Positions 19,595-28,597 of a stretch of DNA of 64,000 nt are shown here, piece by piece. The notes below the pieces were generated by a model. That model was not told the origin of the DNA and searched no databases. It worked only from the letters and a program-made list of their open reading frames with translations. The DNA is from Streptomyces sp. CB00316 (lineage in GTDB: Bacteria; Actinomycetota; Actinomycetes; Streptomycetales; Streptomycetaceae): the NCBI RefSeq assembly GCF_001905595.1, contig NZ_LIXI01000002.1:682001-746000 (forward strand), written 5' to 3'. A program made the translations under genes and the position numbers. Within the stretch, counting starts at the first letter, position 1. Every line of letters starts with the position of its first letter.

Positions 19595-21363
19595 AGCGGC
19601 GGCTTCAGTCGGGCGATCCGCCGCAGCGCGCCGGGGCTGACCCGGGAGAGCAGCCGGGCACCGCGCGCCTCAGGAGTCACCGGCACCACGGCCCGGTTGC
19701 GCACGACCGCCTCCAGGATCGCGTCGGCCACCCTCGTAGGCGGGTAGTTGCGCCGCCCGTAGAGCCGGGTGGCCCGCTTCCGCAGCCGCTGCTCCTCCGC
19801 CGCGTCGGTCCCGGCGAAGCGGGAGGTGGCGGTGATGTTGGTGTTGACGATGCCGGGGCAGATGGCGCTGACCCCGATCGACTTCTCCGCCAGCTCGGCC
19901 CGCAGGCACTCGCTCAGCATCAGCACGGCCGCCTTCGACGTGCTGTACGCGGGCAGGGCCCGGGAGGGCTGGAAGGCGGCGGCCGACGCGGTGTTGACGA
20001 TGTGGCCGCCCTGGCCCCGGTCGGCCATCTGCTTGCCGAAGATCCGGCAGCCGTGGATGACACCCCAGAGATTGACGTCGAGGACCCTCTTCCAATCCTC
20101 GCTCGTGGTCTCCAGGAAGGAACCGGAGAGACCGATCCCGGCGTTGTTGACCAGCACGTCGACGGTGCCGTACTCGGTGGCGACCTTGTCGGCGAGCTTC
20201 TCCATCGCCGCCTCGTCGCTGACATCGGCCGCCTCGCCCCAGGCCGCCGGAGCTCCGACCAGCCGGGCCAGCTCCGCCGTCCTGGCGGCCCCCTCCGCGT
20301 CGAGGTCCACGGCCACCACACGGGCGCCCGCCTCGGCGAACGCGAAGGCCGTGGCCCGCCCGATCCCGGAGGCGGCACCCGTCACCAGGACCAGCTGACC
20401 GCCGAACCGCTCCGCGTGCCGCCCCTTCGCCGTCGGCTGCTGGACCACAGGCCCCTCCTGGCCGCCCGACTCGTGGGCTGCGGCGAACTCACCGATCCAC
20501 GCGGCCAGCTGGTCGGGCCGGGTACGCGGCACCCAGTGCTTGGCCGGCAGCGACCGGCGCACCAGGCGGGGGACCCACTGCTCCAGGTCGTCGTAGAGCC
20601 GCTCGGAGAGGAAGGAGTCGCCGGTCGGCGTGATGAGCTGGACCGGTGCGTGGGCGTAGGCGTCGGCGCGCGGCCTGCTCAGCCGGGTCCGGACGTTGTC
20701 CCGGTAGAGCCAGGCTCCGTGCGCCGCGTCGTCGGGGAGGGAGGCGGTCGGGTAGTCGCCCGCGGGGACCTTCTCCAGCCGCTGGAGGATCCTGGGCCAC
20801 CGCTTGCCGAGGGGGCCGCGCCAGGCCAGCTCCGGCAGCACCGGCGTATGGAGCATGTACACGTACCAGGACTTGGCGCCCTGGCCCAGCAGTTGCCCGA
20901 CCCGGCGCGGGGTGGGCCGGGCCATCCGCTGCTTGATCCAGTGCCCGAAGTGGTCCAGGGACGGCCCGGACATCGAGGTGGAGGAGGCGATCCGGCCCTC
21001 GGTCCGCCCGACCGTGACGAACTCCCAGGACTGCACGGACCCCCAGTCGTGCCCGACCACATGGACCGGCCGGTCCGGGCTGACGGCGTCGATCACCGCG
21101 AGGAAGTCGTCGGTCAGCTTCTCCAACGTGAAGCCGCCACGCAGCGGCTTCGGCGCCGTCGATCTGCCGTGGCCCCGGACGTCGTACAGCACGACGTGCC
21201 ACTCCTCGGCCAGCCGCACGGCGACCTCGGACCAGACCTCCTTGCTGTCCGGATACCCGTGGACCAGGACCACCGTCGGCCGGCCCCCGTCCCCCAGCTC
21301 GGCGACGCACAGCTCCACGCCACCCGTACGCACCCGGCGCTCACGCGCTTCCGGCAGATTCAC
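19591..21363 (-). CDS. Alpha/beta hydrolase - short-chain dehydrogenase fusion
   Basis: A 590-aa two-domain enzyme. Residues 1-300 are an alpha/beta hydrolase whose nucleophile elbow is GHDWGS with Asp106, the epoxide hydrolase/dehalogenase type, not a serine hydrolase. Residues 320-590 are a classical SDR with TGAASGIG (328-335), NNAG (406-409) and catalytic Ser460, Tyr473, Lys477. The fusion suggests that an oxygenated lipid or epoxide is hydrolysed and then oxidised, but the substrate is unknown. Start and stop overlap its neighbours by 4 bases (ATGA), so it is translationally coupled. Confidence 0.88.
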   Translation of the reverse strand: MNLPEARERRVRTGGVELCVAELGDGGRPTVVLVHGYPDSKEVWSEVAVRLAEEWHVVLYDVRGHGRSTAPKPLRGGFTLEKLTDDFLAVIDAVSPDRPVHVVGHDWGSVQSWEFVTVGRTEGRIASSTSMSGPSLDHFGHWIKQRMARPTPRRVGQLLGQGAKSWYVYMLHTPVLPELAWRGPLGKRWPRILQRLEKVPAGDYPTASLPDDAAHGAWLYRDNVRTRLSRPRADAYAHAPVQLITPTGDSFLSERLYDDLEQWVPRLVRRSLPAKHWVPRTRPDQLAAWIGEFAAAHESGGQEGPVVQQPTAKGRHAERFGGQLVLVTGAASGIGRATAFAFAEAGARVVAVDLDAEGAARTAELARLVGAPAAWGEAADVSDEAAMEKLADKVATEYGTVDVLVNNAGIGLSGSFLETTSEDWKRVLDVNLWGVIHGCRIFGKQMADRGQGGHIVNTASAAAFQPSRALPAYSTSKAAVLMLSECLRAELAEKSIGVSAICPGIVNTNITATSRFAGTDAAEEQRLRKRATRLYGRRNYPPTRVADAILEAVVRNRAVVPVTPEARGARLLSRVSPGALRRIARLKPPL

Positions 21364-22259
21364 GCCGCCACCTTCTCCTCGGCCCAGCGCCGCACATGCG
21401 GCAGATCGTCGTCCAGCCAGAAAGCGCTCTGCTCAGGGTCCTCGGAGTCGGTGACGACCAGGATCTCCTCGAACTTCGCACCCGTACCCCGGAATCCGAG
21501 GTGCGGTTCGACCGCCCACAGGCCGGGCTGCGGGGGATGGTCGGAGAAGCGGTACGGGCTCCACAGCGGCGACCAGCCGTCCCGGTGCCCGCGCACCGCG
21601 TCGCTCACCAGACCCTTGAGGGACTGCGTGCCGAACCCGAACACACTGGGGGACCAGCGCCGTTCGGGGACGCGGTCCACCTTGTGGGCGATCACGCCGA
21701 AGGGGTACGCCCGGTGCCTGTTGGCGTACCCCTGCGCGGTCATGAGGCGTTCGACGTCCTCATAGATCTCACGGAGCGGACGGCGCTCGCGCACCTCCCG
21801 CAGGATCAGCTCGCGGTGCGCCTCCAGGTCGGCAAGGAGCTTGTCGTGGAGCGGGTTGAGGCCGAGACAGCCCGAGTAACCGACGTCGGCGGTGTATCCC
21901 TTGTAGACCGGAGCCATGTCCAGGATGAACGGCATGCCCGGCTCCAGCTTCCGGTCGGTCGGGAAGAACTGGAGCGGCACCTTGAACCCGGCGAACGCCG
22001 TCCGGTCACCGAACCAGGCGAAGGGAAGGTGGAACCAGTCCCGCACGCCCCGCTCCCGCAGCCACACGCGCTGCATCCGGGCCGCCTCGCGCTCGGTGAC
22101 CCCTGGTCTGAGCTGACCGGCGACGGCCTCGGCGCAGGCGTAGGCGAGGCGCTGCACTTCCCTGAACCCCCGCAGCTCCGGGGCGCTGAACCCCCGCGGC
22201 TCCGGGGCCCTGAACGCCCGGGGCTCCGGGGCGTTTTCGTCCTGCACTGCCGAGACCAT
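21360..22259 (-). CDS. M24 family metallopeptidase-like protein
   Basis: A 299-aa pita-bread-fold protein related to Xaa-Pro aminopeptidases (DMAPVYKGYTADVGYSG carries the metal-binding Asp pair). It lacks the usual N-terminal domain. The first 40 residues contain three 8-residue repeats of the APEPRGFS kind encoded by 24-bp tandem repeats. The ATG at 22259 was preferred; a longer frame to 22367 lacks similarity. It is the first gene of the operon with the hydrolase-SDR fusion and MerR regulator. Peptidase activity is inferred from fold only. Confidence 0.8.
   Translation of the reverse strand: MVSAVQDENAPEPRAFRAPEPRGFSAPELRGFREVQRLAYACAEAVAGQLRPGVTEREAARMQRVWLRERGVRDWFHLPFAWFGDRTAFAGFKVPLQFFPTDRKLEPGMPFILDMAPVYKGYTADVGYSGCLGLNPLHDKLLADLEAHRELILREVRERRPLREIYEDVERLMTAQGYANRHRAYPFGVIAHKVDRVPERRWSPSVFGFGTQSLKGLVSDAVRGHRDGWSPLWSPYRFSDHPPQPGLWAVEPHLGFRGTGAKFEEILVVTDSEDPEQSAFWLDDDLPHVRRWAEEKVAA
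22161..22232. repeat. Three 24-bp tandem repeats in the M24 gene
   Basis: Units 22161-22184, 22185-22208 and 22209-22232 differ at only a few positions and encode an 8-residue Pro/Arg/Phe-containing unit near the N-terminus. Confidence 0.8.
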
Positions 22260-22353
22260 GCCACCGTCCGTTCCCTGCCGTGTGCGGTACGTGCCCGTAA
22301 CGTGACACTGATGAATGTGACAATGTCCAGCGGCTACGTCAAGGGGTGTGCAC

Positions 22354-22376
22354 GGCCCTGTGGACAACTCAGGGCC
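22354..22376. promoter_or_regulatory. DnaA box in a hairpin loop
   Basis: TGTGGACAA (22359-22367, reverse of TTGTCCACA) is flanked by a 7-bp inverted repeat GGCCCTG/CAGGGCC (22354-22360, 22370-22376). It is in the divergent gap between the M24 and ABC genes. Confidence 0.55.
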
Positions 22377-22516
22377 GGGATATGGCCCCCAGGCACCCGG
22401 AGCCCGGAACTCCTCCTTCGCGGGGTCCCCCTACGGGGCCGTACGCCTGGAGTCTGATGCCGATCCAGCCGTCAGGGCTGACGATCCCTGTGGCCCGCGC
22501 CACTACCGTCATATCC

Positions 22517-23593
22517 GTGACTGCCGTTATCGCTACCGAAGCCCTGAGCAAGCGGTTCCCCCGGGTGACCGCGCTCGACCGGCTCACGTTGGACATCGGA
22601 CCAGGTGTGACCGGTCTGGTGGGTTCCAACGGAGCCGGCAAGTCCACGCTGATCAAGATCCTTCTGGGTCTCTCCCCCGCCACCGAAGGCCGGGCCGCGG
22701 TGCTCGGGCTCGATGTGGCGACCAGCGGTGCCGCCATCCGGGAGCGGGTGGGGTACATGCCGGAGCACGACTGCCTCCCGCCCGACGTGTCGGCCACCGA
22801 ATTCGTCGTGCACATGGCCCGCATGTCGGGGCTGCCGCCGACCGCGGCCCGTGAGCGCACGGCGGACACGCTGCGCCACGTCGGCCTCTACGAGGAGCGC
22901 TACCGCCCCATCGGCGGCTACTCGACCGGCATGAAGCAGCGGGTGAAGCTGGCCCAGGCCCTGGTCCACGACCCCCAGCTGGTCCTCCTCGACGAGCCGA
23001 CCAACGGCCTGGACCCGGTCGGCCGCGACGAGATGCTCGGCCTGATCCGCCGCATCCACACCGACTTCGGCATCTCCGTCCTGGTGACCTCGCACCTCCT
23101 GGGCGAGCTGGAACGCACCTGCGACCACGTCGTCGTCATCGACGGCGGGGCCCTCCTGCGCTCCAGCTCCACCAGCGACTTCACTCAGATCACCACCACC
23201 CTCGCGGTCGAGGTGACCGACAGCGACACCCACCCCGACGGCACCGACGCCCTGCGCCGGATCCTCACGGAGGCCGGGGTCGCCCTGGTCGGCCAGGACG
23301 GGCTCGACGCGGAAGGGCTGCCGGGCGCGGGCCACATCCTGCTGGTCGAGGCCACCGGCGAGGAGACGTACGACCTGGTCCGCGACAGCGTCGCCGGGCT
23401 CGGGCTCGGCCTCGTCCGCATGGAGCAGCGCCGCCACCACATCGCCGAGGTCTTCCGTACCGAACAGGGCGCGGCGGGCGCCCCCGCCGTCCCGGCCCAG
23501 GCCGCCACCGCGGGAGCCGGGGCCGGTGCCGTACCGCAGGCCACCACGCCTGCGCCGTACCAGCAGAAGGGGAGCGGTCGCGATGAGCACTGA
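22517..23593 (+). CDS. ABC transporter ATP-binding protein
   Basis: A 358-aa ABC-2-type ATPase. Walker A is GSNGAGKST, the signature region is GYSTGMKQRVKLAQAL and Walker B is LVLLDEPTNGLDP. A C-terminal extension rich in Ala/Gly follows residue 310. The GTG at 22517 fits the family start (EALSKRFPRV follows), but an ATG at 22457 with GGAG upstream cannot be excluded. It is the first gene of a four-gene plus-strand set, ATPase-permease-ATPase-permease, which probably forms one or two exporters of unknown substrate. Confidence 0.88.
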   Translation: MTAVIATEALSKRFPRVTALDRLTLDIGPGVTGLVGSNGAGKSTLIKILLGLSPATEGRAAVLGLDVATSGAAIRERVGYMPEHDCLPPDVSATEFVVHMARMSGLPPTAARERTADTLRHVGLYEERYRPIGGYSTGMKQRVKLAQALVHDPQLVLLDEPTNGLDPVGRDEMLGLIRRIHTDFGISVLVTSHLLGELERTCDHVVVIDGGALLRSSSTSDFTQITTTLAVEVTDSDTHPDGTDALRRILTEAGVALVGQDGLDAEGLPGAGHILLVEATGEETYDLVRDSVAGLGLGLVRMEQRRHHIAEVFRTEQGAAGAPAVPAQAATAGAGAGAVPQATTPAPYQQKGSGRDEH

Positions 23594-24491
23594 GACCGGC
23601 ACCGCGACCGGGCGCGACACCTCCCGGATCCACAACATCGGCTACCGCTCCTACGCCGGCAGGCGGCTCGGCCGGGCCTACGCCCGCCGTTCCCTGTACT
23701 CGCAGACCCTGCGCGGCTCCTTCGGACTCGGCCGTTCCGCCAAGTCCAAGGTGCTGCCCATGCTGCTGTTCGGTGTGATGACCCTGGTCGCGGCGATCCT
23801 GGTGGCCGTCTCCATGGCAGCGCCGGACGCCACCAAACTCGTCGTCAAATACACCTCGTACGCGATCTACCTGCAGGCGGTCATCGGCCTCTTCATCGCC
23901 GCACAGGCCCCGCAGGCGGTCTCCAGAGACCTCCGTTTCAAGAGCGTCCCCCTGTACTTCTCGCGGCCGATCGAACGCGCCGACTACGTGCTGGCGAAGC
24001 TCGCCGCCACGGCGTCCGCGCTCTTCATCCTCACCGGGGCGCCGCTGCTCATCCTCTATGTGGGCTCTCTGCTCGCGAAGTTCGACTTCGTCGACCAGAC
24101 CAAGTGGTTCGGCCAGGGGCTGGTGTCGGTGGCGCTGCTGTCCGTGCTGTTCGCCGGGCTCGGCCTGGTGATGGCCGCCCTGACCCCGCGCCGGGGCTTC
24201 GGCGTCGCCGCGGTGATCGCGGTGCTGACCATCTCCTACGGTGCCGTCTCGACGGTCCAGGCCATCGCCTGGGAGACCGGTTCGCCCGGGGCCGTGGAGT
24301 GGCTGGGCCTCTTCTCGCCGATCACGCTGATCGACGGCGTACAGACCGCGTTCCTCGGCGCCACCTCCGCCTTCCCCGGAGGGGAAGGCCCGGGGGCCGG
24401 TACGGGCGTGGTCTACCTGTTCGTTGTTCTCGCGCTCGTCGCCGGCTCGTACGCCGTGCTGATGCGCCGCTACCGGAGGGTCGGGCTGTGA
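23583..24491 (+). CDS. ABC-2 type transporter permease
   Basis: A 302-aa membrane protein with about six hydrophobic segments, starting after a basic cytoplasmic N-terminus of about 55 residues. The ATG at 23583 overlaps the 3' end of the upstream ATPase gene by 11 bases, indicating coupled translation, and its stop overlaps the next ATPase start. It is the permease partner for the flanking ATPases; the substrate is unknown. Confidence 0.88.
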   Translation: MSTETGTATGRDTSRIHNIGYRSYAGRRLGRAYARRSLYSQTLRGSFGLGRSAKSKVLPMLLFGVMTLVAAILVAVSMAAPDATKLVVKYTSYAIYLQAVIGLFIAAQAPQAVSRDLRFKSVPLYFSRPIERADYVLAKLAATASALFILTGAPLLILYVGSLLAKFDFVDQTKWFGQGLVSVALLSVLFAGLGLVMAALTPRRGFGVAAVIAVLTISYGAVSTVQAIAWETGSPGAVEWLGLFSPITLIDGVQTAFLGATSAFPGGEGPGAGTGVVYLFVVLALVAGSYAVLMRRYRRVGL

Positions 24492-25399
24492 CCACCATCG
24501 AGATCGACCACACCTCCCGCTGGTTCGGCAATGTGGTCGCCGTCAACGACGTCTCCATGACGGTGGGCCCCGGCGTCACCGGACTGCTCGGCCCGAACGG
24601 TGCCGGAAAGTCCACGCTCATCAACATGATGGGCGGATTCCTCGCCCCCTCGACGGGGAAGGTCACGCTCGACGGGCAGCCCATCTGGCGCAACGAGAGC
24701 GTCTACAAGAAGATCGGCATCGTCCCGGAGCGGGAAGGGATGTACGACTTCCTGACCGGCAAGGAGTTCGTCGTCGCCAACGCCGAACTCCAGGGCCTGG
24801 GGGGAGCGGAGGCGCAGCGGGCGCTGGCCACGGTCCAGATGGAGTACGCGCAGGACCGCAAGATCTCCACGTACAGCAAGGGCATGCGCCAGCGCGTGAA
24901 GATGGCGTCCGCGCTGGTCCACGAGCCCTCGGCGCTGCTGCTGGACGAGCCGTTCAACGGGATGGACCCGCGGCAGCGGATGCAGCTGATGGAGCTGCTG
25001 CGACGGATGGGGGCCGAGGGCCGTACGGTCCTGTTCTCCTCGCACATCCTCGAAGAGGTCGAGCAACTGGCCTCGCACATCGAGGTGATCGTGGCGGGCC
25101 GGCACGCCGCATCCGGTGACTTCCGCAAGATCCGCCGCCTGATGACGGACCGGCCGCACCGCTACCTGGTCCGCTCCAGCGACGACCGGGCGCTCGCGGC
25201 CGCGCTCATCGCCGATCCGTCGACGGCCGGTATCGAGGTCGACCTGACCGAGAAGGCCCTGCGCATCCAGGCCGTCGACTTCGGACGGTTCACCGAACTG
25301 CTGCCGAAGGTCGCCCGCGAGCAGGGCATCCGGCTGCTGACCGTCTCCCCGTCCGACGAGTCCCTCGAATCGGTCTTTTCCTACCTCGTAGCGGCCTGA
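24488..25399 (+). CDS. ABC transporter ATP-binding protein
   Basis: A 303-aa ABC-2-type ATPase with Walker A GPNGAGKST, signature YSKGMRQRVKMASAL and Walker B LLLDEPFNGMDP. The GTG at 24488 overlaps the stop of the permease gene by 4 bases (GTGA). It is a paralogue of the ATPase at 22517 and probably pairs with the permease at 25430. Confidence 0.9.
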   Translation: MTTIEIDHTSRWFGNVVAVNDVSMTVGPGVTGLLGPNGAGKSTLINMMGGFLAPSTGKVTLDGQPIWRNESVYKKIGIVPEREGMYDFLTGKEFVVANAELQGLGGAEAQRALATVQMEYAQDRKISTYSKGMRQRVKMASALVHEPSALLLDEPFNGMDPRQRMQLMELLRRMGAEGRTVLFSSHILEEVEQLASHIEVIVAGRHAASGDFRKIRRLMTDRPHRYLVRSSDDRALAAALIADPSTAGIEVDLTEKALRIQAVDFGRFTELLPKVAREQGIRLLTVSPSDESLESVFSYLVAA

Positions 25400-25429
25400 G
25401 TAGTGGCCTGAAAGGAGCTGTGCACCGTC

Positions 25430-26149
25430 ATGTACGACCCCACAGTCGCCCGGCTCACCTACCGGGCCCTGCTCGGCCGGCGCCGGGCCGCCATCCTGTT
25501 CGTCCTTCCCGCGCTGCTGCTGCTCCTCGCGGCGGCGGTCCGGATGTTCGCCGGGGCCGATGACCAGGTCGCCGCCAACGTCCTCGGCGGGTTCGCCATC
25601 GCCACGATGGTGCCGCTGATCGGGGTGATCGCCGGAACCGGGGCGATCGGTCCCGAGATCGACGACGGTTCGATCGTCTACCTGCTGGCCAAGCCGGTGA
25701 AGCGCCCCACGATCATCTTCACCAAGCTGATCGTCGCCATCGCGGTGACCATGGTCTTCTCCGCCCTGCCGACCCTGCTCGCGGGGCTGATCCTGAACGG
25801 CAACGGACAGCAGATCGCGATCGCCTACACGATCGCGGCGCTGGTCGCCTCGATCGCGTACAGCGCGCTGTTCCTCCTCCTCGGCACGGTCAGCCGCCAC
25901 GCGGTGGTCATCGGCCTGGTGTACGCGCTGGTCTGGGAGGCGCTCTTCGGCAGCCTGGTGCCGGGTGCGCGGACGCTCAGCGTCCAGCAGTGGTCCCTCG
26001 CCGTCGCCGAGAAGGTGGCCGGTCAGGGCATGGTCACCTCGGACGTGGGGCTGCCGCTCGCGACGGTCCTGCTGGCCGCCGTCACCGTGGCCGCCACCTG
26101 GTACGCGGGCCAGAAGCTGCGCGCGCTGAAACTGGCCGGGGAGGAGTGA
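25430..26149 (+). CDS. ABC-2 type transporter permease
   Basis: A 239-aa membrane protein with about six hydrophobic segments, preceded by AAAGGAG and 30 bases after the ATPase stop. It ends the four-gene operon, and a hairpin terminator lies 33 bases downstream. The substrate is not predictable. Confidence 0.87.
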   Translation: MYDPTVARLTYRALLGRRRAAILFVLPALLLLLAAAVRMFAGADDQVAANVLGGFAIATMVPLIGVIAGTGAIGPEIDDGSIVYLLAKPVKRPTIIFTKLIVAIAVTMVFSALPTLLAGLILNGNGQQIAIAYTIAALVASIAYSALFLLLGTVSRHAVVIGLVYALVWEALFGSLVPGARTLSVQQWSLAVAEKVAGQGMVTSDVGLPLATVLLAAVTVAATWYAGQKLRALKLAGEE

Positions 26150-26182
26150 GCCGGGCACGCTGACGCCCGGACGCCTTCCACG

Positions 26183-26212
26183 CAACCTCCGCCCCTCTTC
26201 GGGCGGGGGTTG
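26183..26212 (+). terminator. Terminator of ABC operon
   Basis: A 12-bp stem with one G-T pair (CAACCTCCGCCC against GGGCGGGGGTTG) and a 6-base loop, 33 bases after the last permease stop. Confidence 0.75.
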
Positions 26213-26295
26213 TCGTATGTGCGGGACGGATGCGCGCCTGGCCGTACGTTTGTCGGGTCGTCGGGCGATGTCGCTGTGCGGGCCGCCCGGATCGG

Positions 26296-26327
26296 GAGTT
26301 GCCCCGCCGGCGTCGGCGGGGCAACTC
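26296..26327. repeat. Perfect 14-bp inverted repeat
   Basis: GAGTTGCCCCGCCG (26296-26309) and its exact complement (26314-26327) are separated by 4 bases. No T tract follows, so it may be a processing or stability element, or a mobile-element-like palindrome, not a plain terminator. Confidence 0.6.
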
Positions 26328-26427
26328 CAGGAGCCCGGGCCGGTGCTCTGCCGGATGTCGGAGCGGCTGGACAGCCTGGACGGAGCCCCGCCCCCGAAGG
26401 GCTGGAACCCGCCCCGGCCGGGGGAAG

Positions 26428-26472
26428 GCCCTGCCCGCCACCGCTGTGGTCCAGCGGCGGCGGGCAGGGGCC
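26428..26472 (-). terminator. Terminator-like hairpin after the HAD gene
   Basis: Stem of 11 plus 6 bp with one mismatch around a 5-base loop, about 27 bases past the stop of the minus-strand HAD gene. It could act in both directions. Confidence 0.65.
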
Positions 26473-26498
26473 ACGCTCCTACGGTGGTCGAGCCGCCG

Positions 26499-27323
26499 TC
26501 AGCGGGGTGCGGCGAGGGAGCCCGTGCGGAGCAGCTCCTCCAGGACCACCGCGATCCCGTCGTGCTCGTTGGACGCGGTGATCTCGTGCGCCACGGCCTT
26601 CAGGGTGTCGTGGGCGTTGGCCATGGCCACGCCGTGCCGCGCCCAGCCGAACATCGGGATGTCGTTCGGCATGTCACCGAAGGCGATGGTGTCGGCGGCC
26701 TTCACCCCGAGCCGGCGGGCGGCCAGCGAGAGGCCGGTCGCCTTGCTCAGTCCGAGCGGGAGGATCTCCACCACGCCGGCGCCCGCCATGACCACGTCGA
26801 CCAGATTGCCGACGGCCGCCCGCGCGGCGGTGGCCAGGGCGTCGTCGTCGAGGTCCGGGTGCTGGAGGTAGACCTTGTTCAGCGGGGCGGACCACATCTC
26901 CGTGTGGTCGTCCACGAAGACGTACGGGAGCGGCCCCTCCTGCACCCGGTAGCCCGGGCCGACGAGCACCTCCCCCTCCAGGCCGTCGCGGCTGGCGGCC
27001 AGCGCCAGCGGGCCGACCTCCGCCTCGATCTTGGAGAGCGCGAGCCCGGCGAGCTGCCGGTCCAGGGTCAGCGAGGTCAGCAGTCGGTGCTCGCCCGCGT
27101 GGTAGACCTGCGCGCCCTGGCCGCAGACGGCGAGGCCGTCGTAACCCAGGTCGTCCAGGATGTACCGGGTCCAGGGGACCGAACGCCCGGTGACGATGAT
27201 GTGCGCGGCACCGGCCGCCGCGGCGGCGCCCAGTGCCTCGCGCGTGCGCTCGGAGACCGTGTCGTCCCCGCGCAGCAGGGTGCCGTCGAGGTCGGTCGCG
27301 ACGAGCTTGAAGGGGAAGGTCAC
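26499..27323 (-). CDS. HAD-superfamily Cof-type phosphatase
   Basis: A 274-aa HAD hydrolase with DLDGT near the start and [10 protein letters not shown] as motif IV, paralogous to the protein at 15735 (shared FGDMPND, MANAHD-like and [13 protein letters not shown] segments). The GTG at 27323 overlaps the serS stop by 4 bases (GTGA), so translation is coupled to seryl-tRNA synthetase. Why a sugar-phosphatase-like enzyme is coupled to serS is unknown; the arrangement is common in Streptomyces. Confidence 0.9.
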   Translation of the reverse strand: MTFPFKLVATDLDGTLLRGDDTVSERTREALGAAAAAGAAHIIVTGRSVPWTRYILDDLGYDGLAVCGQGAQVYHAGEHRLLTSLTLDRQLAGLALSKIEAEVGPLALAASRDGLEGEVLVGPGYRVQEGPLPYVFVDDHTEMWSAPLNKVYLQHPDLDDDALATAARAAVGNLVDVVMAGAGVVEILPLGLSKATGLSLAARRLGVKAADTIAFGDMPNDIPMFGWARHGVAMANAHDTLKAVAHEITASNEHDGIAVVLEELLRTGSLAAPR

Positions 27324-28597
27324 TTGGCGACCGGTTCCAGGACCTCGCGCCCGCCCAGGTACGGACGGAGCACCTCGGGGACCCGGACCGAACCGTCGGG
27401 CAGCTGGTGGTTCTCCAGGAGCGCCACGATCGTGCGCGGTACGGCGCAGAGGGTGCCGTTCAGCGTGGCCAGCGGCTGGACCTTCTTGCCCTCGCGCATC
27501 CGGACGGAGAGGCGGCGGGCCTGGAAGCTGTCGCAGTTCGACGCGGAGGTCAGCTCGCGGTACTTGCCCTGGGTCGGGATCCACGCCTCGCAGTCGAACT
27601 TGCGCGAGGCCGACGCGCCGAGGTCGCCGGTGGCGACGTCGATGACCTGGAAGGGCAGTTCGAGGCCGGTGAGCCACTGCTTCTCCCACTCCAGGAGCCT
27701 GCGGTGCTCGGCCTCGGCGTCCGCCGGGTCGACGTACGAGAACATCTCGACCTTGTCGAACTGGTGGACGCGGAAGATGCCGCGGGTGTCCTTGCCGTAC
27801 GTCCCGGCCTCGCGGCGGAAGCAGGGGGAGAAGCCCGCGTAGCGCAGGGGCAGCTTGTCCGCCTCCACGATCTCGTCCATGTGGTACGCGGCGAGCGGCA
27901 CCTCCGAGGTGCCGACCAGGTAGTAGTCGTCCTTCTCCAGGTGGTAGACGTTCTCCGCGGCCTGGCCGAGGAAGCCGGTGCCCTCCATGGCGCGCGGGCG
28001 GACCAGCGCGGGGGTCAGCATCGGGATGAAGCCGGCCTCGGTGGCCTGGGCGATCGCCGCGTTGACGAGGGCGAGCTCCAGGAGCGCGCCGACGCCCGTC
28101 AGGTAGTAGAACCGCGATCCGGAGACCTTGGCCCCGCGCTCCATGTCGATGGCGCCGAGCGCCTCGCCGAGCTCCAGGTGGTCCTTGGGCTCGAAGCCCT
28201 CGGCGCCGAAGTCGCGGATGGTGCCGTGCGTCTCCAGGACGACGAAGTCCTCCTCGCCGCCGACCGGCACGTCCTCGTGGACGATGTTGCCGAGCTGGAG
28301 GAGCAGTCGCTTGGCCTCGGCGTCGGCCTCGTCCTGGGCGGCGTCGGCCGCCTTGACGCCGGCCTTGAGCTGATCGGCCTTCTTGAGGAGCTCGGCGCGC
28401 TCCTCGGGGGTGGCCTTGGGGATCAGCTTGCCGAGCTGCTTCTGCTCGGAGCGGAGTTCGTCGAAGCGGACGCCGGACGACCTGCGCAGCTCGTCGGCGG
28501 AGAGCAGGGCGTCGACGAGCGCGACGTCCTCTCCACGGGCGCGCTGGGAGGCGCGAACACGGTCGGGGTCCTCACGGAGCAGGCGAAGGTCAATCAC
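27320..28597 (-). CDS. serS: Seryl-tRNA synthetase
   Basis: A 425-aa class II synthetase that charges tRNA-Ser. The N-terminal coiled-coil arm (about 30-105) and the class II motifs are present: motif 2 around [16 protein letters not shown] and motif 3 around [13 protein letters not shown] with a late GTLCAVPRT. Length is typical. The start codon lies just after the long DnaA-box intergenic region, and the gene is coupled to the downstream HAD gene. Confidence 0.98.
   Translation of the reverse strand: MIDLRLLREDPDRVRASQRARGEDVALVDALLSADELRRSSGVRFDELRSEQKQLGKLIPKATPEERAELLKKADQLKAGVKAADAAQDEADAEAKRLLLQLGNIVHEDVPVGGEEDFVVLETHGTIRDFGAEGFEPKDHLELGEALGAIDMERGAKVSGSRFYYLTGVGALLELALVNAAIAQATEAGFIPMLTPALVRPRAMEGTGFLGQAAENVYHLEKDDYYLVGTSEVPLAAYHMDEIVEADKLPLRYAGFSPCFRREAGTYGKDTRGIFRVHQFDKVEMFSYVDPADAEAEHRRLLEWEKQWLTGLELPFQVIDVATGDLGASASRKFDCEAWIPTQGKYRELTSASNCDSFQARRLSVRMREGKKVQPLATLNGTLCAVPRTIVALLENHQLPDGSVRVPEVLRPYLGGREVLEPVAK

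Larger units (their letters stand above)
26150..26498. other. Convergent intergenic region with three hairpins
   Basis: About 350 bases between convergent genes. It holds the ABC terminator, a 14-bp perfect hairpin at 26296-26327 and a large terminator-like hairpin at 26428-26472. No coding sequence was convincing. Confidence 0.6.
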
